A stretch of 64,000 nt of DNA from Brevibacterium ravenspurgense (GTDB lineage Bacteria > Actinomycetota > Actinomycetes > Actinomycetales > Brevibacteriaceae): NCBI RefSeq assembly GCF_001584615.1, contig NZ_LQQC01000010.1:558001-622000 (forward strand), in the 5' to 3' direction. A program made the translations under genes and the position numbers. The notes beneath the pieces were generated by a model. It had not been told where the DNA came from. It saw nothing but the letters and a program-made list of their open reading frames with translations, and searched no databases. Positions 1 to 8,443 of this stretch are shown here, piece by piece; the stretch's first letter is position 1, and every line of letters starts with the position of its first letter.

Positions 1-40
1 TCACAGGCAGATCACCGCCGAGACGCACTTCACATCCTCA

Positions 41-1090
41 TCAGCTGGCCGACTCGCGCTGCATTGCATCGCGAACCTCACCCACGAGCTCCTCGAGCAC
101 ATCCTCAAGGAACAGCACGCCGACCGGCTTGCCCTTTGCACTCATGACGCAGCCGACATGATTGCCGGCTTCCTGCATGCGCTGCAGAGCATCTTCGATT
201 TCGTCATCAGCCGAAATCGTGACAAGCGAACGGAAGCGCTTCGAGGGCACGGGCTTTTCATAGTCGACTTCGTCCTCGACATAGAGGATGTCCTTGACGT
301 GAAGGTAGCCATCGGGCGTGCCATCAGCACCGAGCACAATGAATCGCGAAAAGCCCTTCTGCCCCACCAGGCTGGAAATCCGCTCCGGAGTCACATCTGC
401 TGCGACAGTGACGACCTTCTGAATGGGAACCATGACATCGGAGGCCTTTTTGTCCGAGAACTCCAAAGCTCCCTTGAGCAGCCCGCCTTCGTCGGCCAAC
501 AGACCTTCGCGTTTGGATTCGGCGACGATCGCCTGGACTTCTTCGACTGTGTAGGCAGCATTGACATCATCGCGCGGAGTGATTCCGCACAGCTTCAGCA
601 GCGCATTGGAGAAAGTGTTGAGCGGATGGATGACAAAGCCGAAGATCTTCGACAACACCACCAGCGGCGGTGTCAAAAGCAGCACCGCATGCTTTGCTTC
701 CGCCAAGGCAATGTTCTTCGGAATCATTTCGCCGACGACCACGTGCAAGAACGTCACGATGGAGAGCGCAATCGCGAAGCCGATGGCACTCGCGGCAGCC
801 GGAGGAATCTTCATCCACTCGAGCGGACCCGCCAAGAGGTGATGAATAGCCGGCTCAGCAACGTTGCCGAGCATTAGGGAGCAGACCGTAATGCCCAGCT
901 GGCAGATCGCCAGCATAAGAGACACGTGTTCCATCGCGTACAGCGCGGTCTTAGCCGAGCGACGCCCCTGATCAGCCAAGGGCTCAATCTGCGATCGACG
1001 TGCCGACACAACGCTGAATTCAGCAGCCACAAAGAAGGCATTGCCCAAAATGAGGACGACAAGCCACAGAAGTCCCAACCAGTCGTTCAC
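41..1090 (-). CDS. CNNM/CBS-domain membrane protein (HlyC/CorC-like), short form
   Basis: This 349-residue protein belongs to the CNNM-plus-CBS family of membrane proteins, members of which are implicated in divalent cation (Mg2+) transport or homeostasis. The N-terminal part (about residues 1-165) is a run of hydrophobic segments beginning WLGLLWLVVLILGNAFFVAA and containing the family motif GEMIPKNIAL. A CBS-domain pair follows (about 205-330, starting near SDVMVPIQKV). It stops soon after the CBS pair and has no long C-terminal CorC_HlyC domain, unlike its 435-residue neighbour. The GTG start overlaps the stop of the upstream gene by four bases (GTGA), so the two are almost certainly co-translated and may form a hetero-oligomer, as is usual for such tandem pairs in actinobacteria. 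The family is clear; the transported ion is inference. Confidence 0.88.
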   Translation of the reverse strand: MNDWLGLLWLVVLILGNAFFVAAEFSVVSARRSQIEPLADQGRRSAKTALYAMEHVSLMLAICQLGITVCSLMLGNVAEPAIHHLLAGPLEWMKIPPAAASAIGFAIALSIVTFLHVVVGEMIPKNIALAEAKHAVLLLTPPLVVLSKIFGFVIHPLNTFSNALLKLCGITPRDDVNAAYTVEEVQAIVAESKREGLLADEGGLLKGALEFSDKKASDVMVPIQKVVTVAADVTPERISSLVGQKGFSRFIVLGADGTPDGYLHVKDILYVEDEVDYEKPVPSKRFRSLVTISADDEIEDALQRMQEAGNHVGCVMSAKGKPVGVLFLEDVLEELVGEVRDAMQRESAS

Positions 1091-2394
1091 AGCGCCGTCC
1101 TCGAATAGTCGGGGATCATGCGCAGACGCTCAATCCGGTGCCCCATCATCCGCTCGACCACAAGGTCAGCGCCGTCAATGCTGATGCGCGCACCGACCTT
1201 GGGAATTTCACCCAAGCGATAGAGAACGAGTCCGGCCATGGTCTCGTAGTCAGAGTCCGAGGGAATCTCCATACCGGTGGCCTCCACTACCTCGTCCGGA
1301 CGCATCATGCCCGGCACGATCCACGAGCCGTCACGAGCGGGCCGCACCATAACGCGCAGTCGGTCGTGCTCATCCGCGACTTCGCCGACAAGCTCCTCGA
1401 CCACGTCTTCCAGCGTCACAAGACCAGCAGTGCCCCCGTATTCGTCAATGACGACGGCAACCTGGTTCCCTTCCTGCCTCAGAAGCAGGAGGAGAGGCTC
1501 CAGTTCCAAAGTGTCAGGCACCTCGCGCAGCTCCGACATAAGACCACCGGCGTAGGCGTCCTCACGCTTGCTGAAGGGAACGGCGATCGCGTGCTTGACA
1601 TGCACAACGCCGACGATGTCATCGCGCGAGTCCCCCGCCACCGGGAAACGCGAAAAGCCAGTCGAGCGGGCCTGCGCGATGATGTCGGCAGCAGTGGAGT
1701 CCTTATTGACAGACACCATGCGCGTGCGCGGAGTCATGATGTCCTCTGCGGTGAGTTCAGAAAAGCTCAGGGTGCGGGCCACGAGGTCGGCCGTCTGCTC
1801 ATCAATTGCGCCTTCGTCAGCAGAGTGCCGAACAAGCGCGGTCAGTTCGTCAGCCGACCGACCCGCTGAAGACTCTTCCTGCGGCTCAATTCCCATAGAG
1901 AGCAGCGCCTTATTCGCCGACCCGTTGAGGAACGCAATAACCGGCTTGAAGGCAACCGAAAAGAAATACTGAAACGGAACAGCGATCTTCGCTGCCGCCA
2001 TCGGAGAGGCAATGGCCATATTCTTCGGCACAAGCTCACCGATCACCATCGACAAGAACGTCGAAATGATGAGTGCAATGACAAGCGACAGAGACTGCGA
2101 GGCGGCAGCTGGAAGGTCAAACGCACCGAAAAGGCGTCGGAGAATCACGCCGACCGACGGCTCCATCAAGTAGCCCGTCAAAAGGGTCGTGAGCGTAATG
2201 CCGACCTGCGCGGCAGACAGCTGGGTAGACAGATGCTTCAGGCCAAGATCGAGGTACTTGGCGCCGCGCTGCCCTTCGGCAAGCGCTTTGTCGACATCGT
2301 GCCGATCGAGCGTCAGGAGAGAGAATTCGCCGGCCACAAAATAGCCCGTGCCGACGATCATGAGGAGGGCCAAGCCCAGATACAGCCACTCCAC
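1087..2394 (-). CDS. CNNM/CBS/CorC_HlyC-domain membrane protein, long form
   Basis: A 435-residue member of the CNNM/CBS family. The order is a hydrophobic CNNM domain (starting VEWLYLGLALLMIVGTGYFV, with GELVPKNMAI near residue 100), a CBS pair (ITAEDIMTPRTRM-like ELTAEDIMTPRTRMVSV onward) and a C-terminal CorC_HlyC domain ending near VVERMMGHRIERLRMI. Upstream sequence remains open in this frame for another 61 codons, but that extension has no family character. I therefore place the start at the GTG directly before EWLYLG, with a GGGG stretch about 12 bases upstream. It is the first gene of a two-gene operon with the short CNNM gene, which it overlaps by four bases. The role in ion homeostasis or membrane stress is known only at family level. 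Confidence 0.87.
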   Translation of the reverse strand: MEWLYLGLALLMIVGTGYFVAGEFSLLTLDRHDVDKALAEGQRGAKYLDLGLKHLSTQLSAAQVGITLTTLLTGYLMEPSVGVILRRLFGAFDLPAAASQSLSLVIALIISTFLSMVIGELVPKNMAIASPMAAAKIAVPFQYFFSVAFKPVIAFLNGSANKALLSMGIEPQEESSAGRSADELTALVRHSADEGAIDEQTADLVARTLSFSELTAEDIMTPRTRMVSVNKDSTAADIIAQARSTGFSRFPVAGDSRDDIVGVVHVKHAIAVPFSKREDAYAGGLMSELREVPDTLELEPLLLLLRQEGNQVAVVIDEYGGTAGLVTLEDVVEELVGEVADEHDRLRVMVRPARDGSWIVPGMMRPDEVVEATGMEIPSDSDYETMAGLVLYRLGEIPKVGARISIDGADLVVERMMGHRIERLRMIPDYSRTAL

Positions 2395-2661
2395 TACAGA
2401 ACAACCCCGAACATCTCCGAGGCGCGAATGAGCCCGACGGTCAACGCCGGGCCGAAACTGGCATATTTCATGAGGCCATCGTAGCGAACAGCAAGCAGGA
2501 AATGACACGGCAACCGCACAGGGAACCAGCCCCGCAAAGGGCAAGGTGACAGATGACACAGCCGAAATTGAAACCATGCGGGATACTGCCGGTTCAATTG
2601 GCTAGACTGGTTCGCGACGTCGTTGTACCCACCGAAGCTTAGGAAGAAGGCGATCAGCGCC

Positions 2662-5600
2662 GTGTCTGAATCGAACCCGACCATCACGGCCGAAGACTTC
2701 GGCTCGAACGAATGGCTGGTTGAGGAGCTCTACGAGCAGTACCTGAAAGACAAGAACTCAGTAGACAAGGCTTGGTGGCCGGTCTTCGAAAAGTACGAAG
2801 CTCAGAGCAGCGATTCGGCCCCTGCCGCACAGAAGGCGGCCCCGCAGAAGAAGGCCCCCGCCGCATCTTCGCAGAGCACACAGAAGAAGAGCTCGACGTC
2901 GTCCAAGGGCGTAACCCCTTCGTCGACGGAAGCGGAAACCCCGAAGGCCGAATCCAAGACCGCCGCCTCCAAGAAGTCTGCAGCCGGCAGCGCGCAGAAG
3001 TCCGCCTCGGCACCTCAGGACGCCGAAGACAAGGTCACGAAACTGCGCGGACCGGCCAAGGCCGTTGCCGTCAACATGGACGACTCCATCAACGTCCCCA
3101 CCGCAACGTCCTACCGCCAGCTTCCCGCCAAGGCGATGATCGACAACCGCATCGTCATCAACTCGCACCTCAAGCGCACCCGCGGCGGCAAGGTCTCCTT
3201 CACCCACATCATCGGCTTCGCCGTGATCAGGGCACTCAAGGCCATGCCCACCCAGAACGTCTACTACGACGAACAGGACGGCAAGCCCGCAATGGTGCAG
3301 CCGGCCCACGTGAACTTCGGTCTTGCGATCGACGTTCCCCGGCCCGACGGCACCCGCATGCTGCTCGTACCCAACGTCAAGGCTGCTGACACCCTGACAT
3401 TCCGCGAATTCATGGCCGCCTACGACGACCTCGTGGAACGCGGTCGGGGCGGCAAGCTCGGTGCTGAGGACTTCGCCGGCACCACCGTGTCGCTGACCAA
3501 CCCCGGCGGCATCGGCACCATGATGTCCGTCCCCCGCCTCATGCGCGGCCAGGGCGCCATCGTCGGCGTCGGCGCAATGAACTACCCGGCAGAATTCCAG
3601 GGCGCAAGCCAGGAGACCATCAACCGCCTGGCCGTCTCCAAGGTCGTCACCCTGTCCTCGACCTACGACCACCGCGTCATCCAGGGTGCGGGCTCGGGTG
3701 AGTTCCTCAAGCTCGTCCACGAGTACCTGCTGGGCGGCGACGGCTTCTACGACGAAATCTTCGAGTCCCTCCAGCTGCCCTACGAACCGGTCCGCTGGAT
3801 GCCCGACCTCGACGCATCCGACACCGACGATGTCAACAAGACCGCCCGCGTCATCGAGCTCATCGACTCGTACCGCACGCGCGGTCACCTCATGGCGAAC
3901 ATCGACCCCCTGGTCTACCGCCAGCGCACGCACCCGGACCTCGACATCAACAACCACGACCTCACCCTGTGGGACCTCGAGCGCTCCTTCGCAACCGGCG
4001 GTTTCGGCGGCAAGCCCGTCATGCCCCTGCGCGACATCCTCGGCCTGCTGCGCGACGCCTACTGCCGCACGACCGGCTACGAATACATGCACATCGCCGA
4101 CCCGGAGCAGCGCCGCTGGTTCCAGTCGAAGATCGAAATCCCCCACGAAGAGCTCACCCGCGAAGAACAGGGCCACATCCTGGGCCGTCTCAACGCGGCA
4201 GAGGCTTTTGAGACCTTCTTGCAGACCAAGTACATCGGCCAGAAGCGCTTCTCGCTCGAAGGCGGCGAATCGACCATCGTCCTGCTGGACGAAATCGCCA
4301 ACGAAGCAGCTGACGCAGGTCTGGAAGAAGTCGCCATCGGCATGGCCCACCGCGGCCGCCTCAACGTGCTGACGAACATCGCGGGCAAGTCCTACGCACA
4401 GATCTTCCGCGAATTCGACGGCGTGCAGTCGCCCGAATCCTTCCAGGGCTCCGGCGACGTCAAGTACCACCTGGGCATGGACGGCTCCTTCACCTCGCCC
4501 GCCGGAAACACCACCAAGGTGTCGGTTGCTGCAAACCCCAGCCACCTCGAAACCGTCAACCCCGTCCTCGGCGGCATTGTGCGCGCCAAGCAGGACGAAC
4601 TCGACCACGGCGAAGAGGGCTTCGGCGTTCTGCCGATCCTCGTCCACGGTGATGCCGCTGTCGCAGGTCAGGGTGTGGCCTTCGAAACCATTCAGCAGTC
4701 CGAACTGCGCGGCTACCGCACCGGCGGCACGATCCACGTGGTCATCAACAACCAGGTCGGCTTCACCACCCCGCCGGCATCGGCTCGCTCGTCGTTCTAC
4801 TCAACCGACGTCGCCAAGTCGATTTCGGCCCCGGTCATCCACGTCAACGGCGATGACCCCGAAGCCGTCTTCCGCGCTGCCCGCCTGGCATTCGAATTCC
4901 GCCAAACGTTCCACCGCGACATCTTCATCGACCTCGTGTGCTACCGCCGCCGCGGCCACAACGAGGGCGACGACCCGTCGATGACCCAGCCGGTCATGTA
5001 CTCGCTGATCGACAAGAAGGCTTCGGTGCGCAAGCTCTACACCGAATCGCTTGTCGGCCGTAAATTCATCAGCGACGAACAGGTCTCCGAAGTCGTCAAG
5101 GACTACCAGAACAAGCTCGAAGCTGCCTTCGAAGAAACGAAGGAAGCCGAGAAGTCCGCAGGCGCTGACGCCGGCTTCCCGCAGAAGATCGACATCGCAC
5201 CGAGCGACTTCGGCACCGAAATCGAAACCGCAGTTTCGAAAGACATCGTCGAAAAGATCGGTGACGCACACGTTGACGTTCCCGAAGACTTCGAAGTCCA
5301 CAAGAAGCTGCGCAGCCTGCTCAAGAAGCGTCAGGAAATGTCCCGCTCCGGCGGCATCGACTGGGGCTTCGCGGAGCTGCTGGCCTTCGGTTCGGTCCTC
5401 ATGGAGGGCATCCCGGTCCGCCTTGCCGGTCAGGACTCCCGCCGCGGTACATTCACTCAGCGCCACGCGGTCCTGATCGACCACGACAACGGCAACGAGT
5501 GGACGCCGCTTGCCAACCTCACCGACGAGCAGGCTCGTTTCTGGGTCTATAACTCCCTGCTGAGCGAGTACGCGGCCATGGGCTTCGAATACGGCTATGC

Positions 5601-6378
5601 CGTAGAGAACAAGAAGGCCCTCGTGCTGTGGGAAGCCCAGTTCGGTGACTTCGCGCAGGGTGCACAGTCGATCATCGACGAATACATCACGTCCTCGGAA
5701 CAGAAGTGGGAACAGCTTTCCGGTGTTGTCCTCCTGCTGCCCCACGGCTACGAAGGCCAGGGCCCGGACCACTCCTCGGCCCGCATCGAGCGCTTCCTCC
5801 AGCTGTGTGCAGAGAACAACATGACGGTTGCCTACCCGTCTAACGGCGCTTCGCACTTCCACCTGCTGCGCCGTCACGCACACACCGAGAACAAGCGCCC
5901 CCTGGTGGTCTTCACACCTAAGTCCATGCTGCGCCTCAAGGCAGCTGCCACGGACGTCGAGCAGTTCACCTCGGGCCGCTTCGAGCCGATCATCCCGGAC
6001 ACGACCGTCGACGCTTCCAAGGTCAACCGCGTGGTGCTTGTCGCCGGCAAGTTCTACTGGGACCTGGTTGCCGAACGCAGCAAGCGCAACGACGAGACCA
6101 CGGCGATTGTCCGCATGGAGCAGCTGTACCCGCTCGACACCGACGCGGTGAAGGACGTGCTCAGCGCCTACCCGGCGGATGCCGAAATCGTGTGGGCTCA
6201 GGAAGAACCGGAGAACCAGGGTGCTTACCCGTTTATGGCCCTGCACCTGGACCCCGTGCTCGACGGCCGCACCCTGCGCCCCGTCAGCCGCGCATCCTCG
6301 GCGGCCCCGGCTACCGGTCTGAAGAAGGTTCACGACTACGAACAGGCCGAAGTCATCAAGCGGGTTTTCGATAAGTGA
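2662..6378 (+). CDS. kgd: Multifunctional 2-oxoglutarate decarboxylase / OGDH E1-E2 hybrid
   Basis: At 1238 residues this is the actinobacterial fused E2o/E1o protein of the 2-oxoglutarate dehydrogenase complex, acting in the TCA cycle in the cytoplasm. An N-terminal segment (FGSNEWLVEELYEQYL) is followed by an Ala/Pro/Lys/Ser-rich linker (about residues 45-125). Next comes an acyltransferase domain without a lipoyl domain (TYDHRVIQGA, His337), then the thiamine-diphosphate E1 part with GMAHRGRLNVLT, HGDAAVAGQG (Asp664), NNQVGFTT and RRGHNEGDDPS. The frame is open upstream to a TTG at 2623. I chose GTG 2662 because AGGAAGAAGG lies 11 bases before it and the protein then begins like known Kgd proteins. 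In relatives the FHA protein GarA/OdhI inhibits E1; that partner is not visible here. The gene is coupled (GTGA) to the next one. Confidence 0.96.
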   Translation: MSESNPTITAEDFGSNEWLVEELYEQYLKDKNSVDKAWWPVFEKYEAQSSDSAPAAQKAAPQKKAPAASSQSTQKKSSTSSKGVTPSSTEAETPKAESKTAASKKSAAGSAQKSASAPQDAEDKVTKLRGPAKAVAVNMDDSINVPTATSYRQLPAKAMIDNRIVINSHLKRTRGGKVSFTHIIGFAVIRALKAMPTQNVYYDEQDGKPAMVQPAHVNFGLAIDVPRPDGTRMLLVPNVKAADTLTFREFMAAYDDLVERGRGGKLGAEDFAGTTVSLTNPGGIGTMMSVPRLMRGQGAIVGVGAMNYPAEFQGASQETINRLAVSKVVTLSSTYDHRVIQGAGSGEFLKLVHEYLLGGDGFYDEIFESLQLPYEPVRWMPDLDASDTDDVNKTARVIELIDSYRTRGHLMANIDPLVYRQRTHPDLDINNHDLTLWDLERSFATGGFGGKPVMPLRDILGLLRDAYCRTTGYEYMHIADPEQRRWFQSKIEIPHEELTREEQGHILGRLNAAEAFETFLQTKYIGQKRFSLEGGESTIVLLDEIANEAADAGLEEVAIGMAHRGRLNVLTNIAGKSYAQIFREFDGVQSPESFQGSGDVKYHLGMDGSFTSPAGNTTKVSVAANPSHLETVNPVLGGIVRAKQDELDHGEEGFGVLPILVHGDAAVAGQGVAFETIQQSELRGYRTGGTIHVVINNQVGFTTPPASARSSFYSTDVAKSISAPVIHVNGDDPEAVFRAARLAFEFRQTFHRDIFIDLVCYRRRGHNEGDDPSMTQPVMYSLIDKKASVRKLYTESLVGRKFISDEQVSEVVKDYQNKLEAAFEETKEAEKSAGADAGFPQKIDIAPSDFGTEIETAVSKDIVEKIGDAHVDVPEDFEVHKKLRSLLKKRQEMSRSGGIDWGFAELLAFGSVLMEGIPVRLAGQDSRRGTFTQRHAVLIDHDNGNEWTPLANLTDEQARFWVYNSLLSEYAAMGFEYGYAVENKKALVLWEAQFGDFAQGAQSIIDEYITSSEQKWEQLSGVVLLLPHGYEGQGPDHSSARIERFLQLCAENNMTVAYPSNGASHFHLLRRHAHTENKRPLVVFTPKSMLRLKAAATDVEQFTSGRFEPIIPDTTVDASKVNRVVLVAGKFYWDLVAERSKRNDETTAIVRMEQLYPLDTDAVKDVLSAYPADAEIVWAQEEPENQGAYPFMALHLDPVLDGRTLRPVSRASSAAPATGLKKVHDYEQAEVIKRVFDK

Positions 6379-6983
6379 CCCCGAAGAGGCGCACATCGAT
6401 CGTCGTGGCCGGTGACCACCTGGTTGCCGGCCACGGCGACGGTCGTGCACTGGGCTGGGTTGGCCGGGTGGCTGTTCGCACTCACCCAGCGCTCGAAAAC
6501 GCCAGGTTCTACACTCTGGCTGCCCCGAGCGAAGACTCCGCACAGTTTGCCGACCGCTGCATCGCAGAGGCCGAGCTCCGCTACGGCGATGACGACGACA
6601 AGCGACTGGTGCTTGCGCCAGGCTGCGGAGACATCGCCGCGGGAATTTCTACGGCACGATCCCGTCTGAACCTGGCCAATATCCTCGACCAGGCCCTCAG
6701 CCGCGGATACTCCGCATTCGTTGTCGGGCCGCCCCCCGGGCGCAGTCAGAGCGAAAACCGTCAGATCGAAGAGCTCAACCGCGGTTTTTCGGAAGTCGCG
6801 CTGCGCCGCAGCATCCCGTACGTCGACTGCTTCACTCCCCTGGCAGACCACGCTGTCTGGCAGCGAGAACTTGCCACATCGAGCGAAGGTCTGCCCGGTC
6901 AGGAAGGCTACGGGCTGTTGTCATGGCTGGTGCTCAACCGCGGCTGGTTTGAGTGGCTGGGCGTAGACGACGTCACCGGCTGA
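6375..6983 (+). CDS. SGNH-fold protein, apparently lacking the catalytic serine
   Basis: A 202-residue protein with the outline of an SGNH/GDSL hydrolase. Block I is at residues 11-28 (VAGDHLVAGHGDGRALGW), with further Gly-rich and PPP segments in the middle. In the family the first motif is GDS, with serine as nucleophile. Here the matching position is His15 (GDH), and the C-terminal block (GYGLLSWLVLNRG) shows no clear D-x-x-H pair. I therefore call it a probable pseudo-hydrolase or binding protein and not an esterase. It starts inside the stop codon of kgd (GTGA overlap), so translation is coupled to 2-oxoglutarate decarboxylase. From memory, actinobacterial relatives carry GDE here, so the loss may be a subfamily trait. 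The substrate is unknown. Confidence 0.72.
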   Translation: MTPKRRTSIVVAGDHLVAGHGDGRALGWVGRVAVRTHPALENARFYTLAAPSEDSAQFADRCIAEAELRYGDDDDKRLVLAPGCGDIAAGISTARSRLNLANILDQALSRGYSAFVVGPPPGRSQSENRQIEELNRGFSEVALRRSIPYVDCFTPLADHAVWQRELATSSEGLPGQEGYGLLSWLVLNRGWFEWLGVDDVTG

Positions 6984-7005
6984 CACGAGGTGCAGCTCAC
7001 ATTAT

Positions 7006-7034
7006 TTGGCGTGAGCGCAACAGTGTGAAAGAAT
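7006..7034 (+). promoter_or_regulatory. Probable promoter of the bL37 gene
   Basis: TTGGCG (7006-7011) and AAGAAT (7029-7034) are separated by 17 bases and lie 27 bases before the ATG of the bL37 gene. Each hexamer matches four of six consensus positions, so this is a reasonable but unproven housekeeping promoter. Confidence 0.4.
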
Positions 7035-7061
7035 ACCGTAGTTGACCAGGAGGAGATCATT

Positions 7062-7142
7062 ATGAGCAAGCGCGGACGTAAGCGCAAGGACCGCAGGAAC
7101 AAGCCCGCTAACCACGGCAAGCGCCCCAACGCAGGTCGCTGA
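7062..7142 (+). CDS. Large-subunit ribosomal protein bL37 (26 residues)
   Basis: A 26-codon gene encoding an extremely basic peptide that begins MSKRGRKRKDRRNK and ends NHGKRPNAGR. It matches the actinobacterial ribosomal protein bL37, described from the Mycobacterium smegmatis 50S structure as a roughly 24-residue peptide with the same KRGRK start and NHGKRPN end. A strong AGGAGGAG Shine-Dalgarno lies seven bases upstream of the ATG, and a perfect 15-bp terminator hairpin follows, so it looks like a complete single-gene unit. It sits tail-to-tail with rsrA-sigH. I recall, without certainty, that mycobacteria also keep it near sigH. It is too short for most gene callers and easily missed. Confidence 0.88.
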   Translation: MSKRGRKRKDRRNKPANHGKRPNAGR

Positions 7143-7164
7143 TCCTCGGTCTCGTATAGACGCA

Positions 7165-7206
7165 AAGGGCGTGATGGTGTTAATCACCATCACGCCCTTC
7201 TTGTTT
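7165..7206. terminator. Bidirectional terminator between the bL37 gene and rsrA
   Basis: A perfect 15-bp stem (7165-7179 with 7185-7199), loop TTAAT, followed on the + strand by CTTGTTTG. It separates the convergent bL37 and rsrA genes and can serve both. Confidence 0.8.
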
Positions 7207-7303
7207 GTCTGCTGACTTCAGCCAGCCGTGCAGTCTGTCATTCAGTACTGCCTGTCATTCGACGGTGACGACGGCTCAGCCCTGACAGCTCATCCCTGAC
7301 GGC

Positions 7304-7576
7304 TCAGCCCTGCCAGTGGATCTGGGTGCGCTCGACCGTGATCCTGGCGCGGATGCGATCAGCGAGCCCTTCCGGTGCGACATCGCAGTTGCACGAGCGG
7401 CGCACGAGCTCCTTCAACATCGATTCGATCTGGTATTCGTCAGAGCATTCTTCGCAGTCGCGCAGATGAGCTTCGATTGCCTGACAGGCTTCGGGTCCGA
7501 GCTCACCGTCGAGGTAGCCGTAGATGCGCTCCAGGCTTTCCATGCGACACGAACTCCAACGATTTGTCTCTGTCAT
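7304..7576 (-). CDS. rsrA: Mycothiol-system zinc-binding anti-sigma factor (RsrA/RshA)
   Basis: A 90-residue ZAS-type anti-sigma factor that sequesters the partner sigma factor under reducing conditions and releases it on disulfide stress. The zinc site is visible as His37-x3-Cys41-x2-Cys44 (HLRDCEEC). An upstream Cys10 corresponds to the redox-active N-terminal cysteine of Streptomyces RsrA. Two more cysteines (Cys62, Cys64) match the extra C-terminal pair known from RsrA. The ATG overlaps the sigma-factor stop by four bases (ATGA), the usual co-translational arrangement that keeps sigma and anti-sigma in balance. The MshB gene elsewhere in the window is consistent with the mycothiol-linked redox system to which this family belongs. 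Confidence 0.93.
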   Translation of the reverse strand: MTETNRWSSCRMESLERIYGYLDGELGPEACQAIEAHLRDCEECSDEYQIESMLKELVRRSCNCDVAPEGLADRIRARITVERTQIHWQG

Positions 7577-8301
7577 TTCTTCGCCTCCGTCTTCGCTGTG
7601 CCGATGCCCCGCTCCGCCGCGTAGTCAGCGAGTTTTTCTCGCAGCTGACGGCGTCCACGGTGCAGACGGGACATCACCGTGCCGATTGGTGTGTCCATGA
7701 TTTCGGCGATTTCCTTGTACGGGAGACCTTCGACGTCCGCGTAGTACACCACCATCCGGAAGTCATCCTGCAGGCTGGCCAGTGCCTCTTTGACGTCGGA
7801 GTCGGGCATTTGGTCGAGAGCTTCGAGCTCGGCCGAACGCCCCTGGTTCGAGGTGTGGCTCGCCGCCCGGTGCAGCTGCCAGTCCTGAATGTCATCATCA
7901 CTGGATTCCAGCGGCTGACGCTGTTTCTTCCGATAGTTGTTGATGAACGTGTTCGTCAGAATCCGGTAGAGCCACGCTTTGAGGTTGGTTCCGGGCTTGT
8001 ACTGGTGGAAGGCCGCGTATGCCTTCAAATACGCCTCTTGGACGAGGTCTTCAGCGTCTGCGGGGTTGCGGGTCATGCGCATGGCGGCCGCGTACAGCTG
8101 GTTGACGTACTGCAGGGCGTCGGCTTCGAAGCGCGCTGAGCGCTCTTCGTCCGTTTCGCGTTCAAGATCAATCGGTTCACTCATCACGGTCAATGCTACG
8201 TCGCCGTGATGTGGGGCCTCTGGGAAGTCAGCTGTCCGGGTGCCTGACGCACCGGTCGCCGCAGCCTCAGCTGGCCCCTGTCGCTCTTTGCACAGAACCA
8301 T
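7573..8301 (-). CDS. sigH: ECF sigma factor SigH/SigR, thiol-oxidative and heat stress
   Basis: An ECF sigma factor of the SigR/SigH group. Region 2 contains [19 protein letters not shown] and [20 protein letters not shown]; region 4 contains [18 protein letters not shown] and [15 protein letters not shown]. Two starts are credible. ATG 8301 has an excellent GAGAGGAG Shine-Dalgarno five bases away and gives 242 residues. ATG 8184 ([14 protein letters not shown]) gives 203 residues, closer to usual family length, but has no clear ribosome site. I annotate the first because the ribosome site decides it. Streptomyces is known to make two SigR forms from such paired starts. A SigR-type promoter lies 32 bases upstream of ATG 8301, implying autoregulation. 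The downstream anti-sigma gene overlaps by four bases. Confidence 0.93.
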   Translation of the reverse strand: MVLCKERQGPAEAAATGASGTRTADFPEAPHHGDVALTVMSEPIDLERETDEERSARFEADALQYVNQLYAAAMRMTRNPADAEDLVQEAYLKAYAAFHQYKPGTNLKAWLYRILTNTFINNYRKKQRQPLESSDDDIQDWQLHRAASHTSNQGRSAELEALDQMPDSDVKEALASLQDDFRMVVYYADVEGLPYKEIAEIMDTPIGTVMSRLHRGRRQLREKLADYAAERGIGTAKTEAKK

Positions 8302-8332
8302 GCGGTCTCCTCTCGATCTGTTCACTGAACAC

Positions 8333-8358
8333 AACGGCTTGTCATGGGCAACTATTCC
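8333..8358 (-). promoter_or_regulatory. SigH/SigR-type autoregulatory promoter
   Basis: On the minus strand GGAAT (8358-8354) is followed after exactly 18 bases by GTT (8335-8333). This is the established SigR/SigH consensus, GGAAT-N18/19-GTT. Transcription would start near 8325 and run into the GAGAGGAG site and ATG 8301 of the sigma-factor gene. Confidence 0.8.
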
Positions 8359-8443
8359 GAGGTGGCGCCGCGGAGCGACCGACTCTGCCGATTGCGCTCG
8401 TGGGCGATATGCTGGGAGTGCTCTCGAAAGAAAGGACGCAGCT

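Noticed and set aside
2758-6543. Long minus-strand open frames of 659 and 580 codons opposite kgd
   Set aside because: They result from the strong GC bias of kgd codons; their translations are Val/Asp/Gly-rich with no motif, and kgd is certain.
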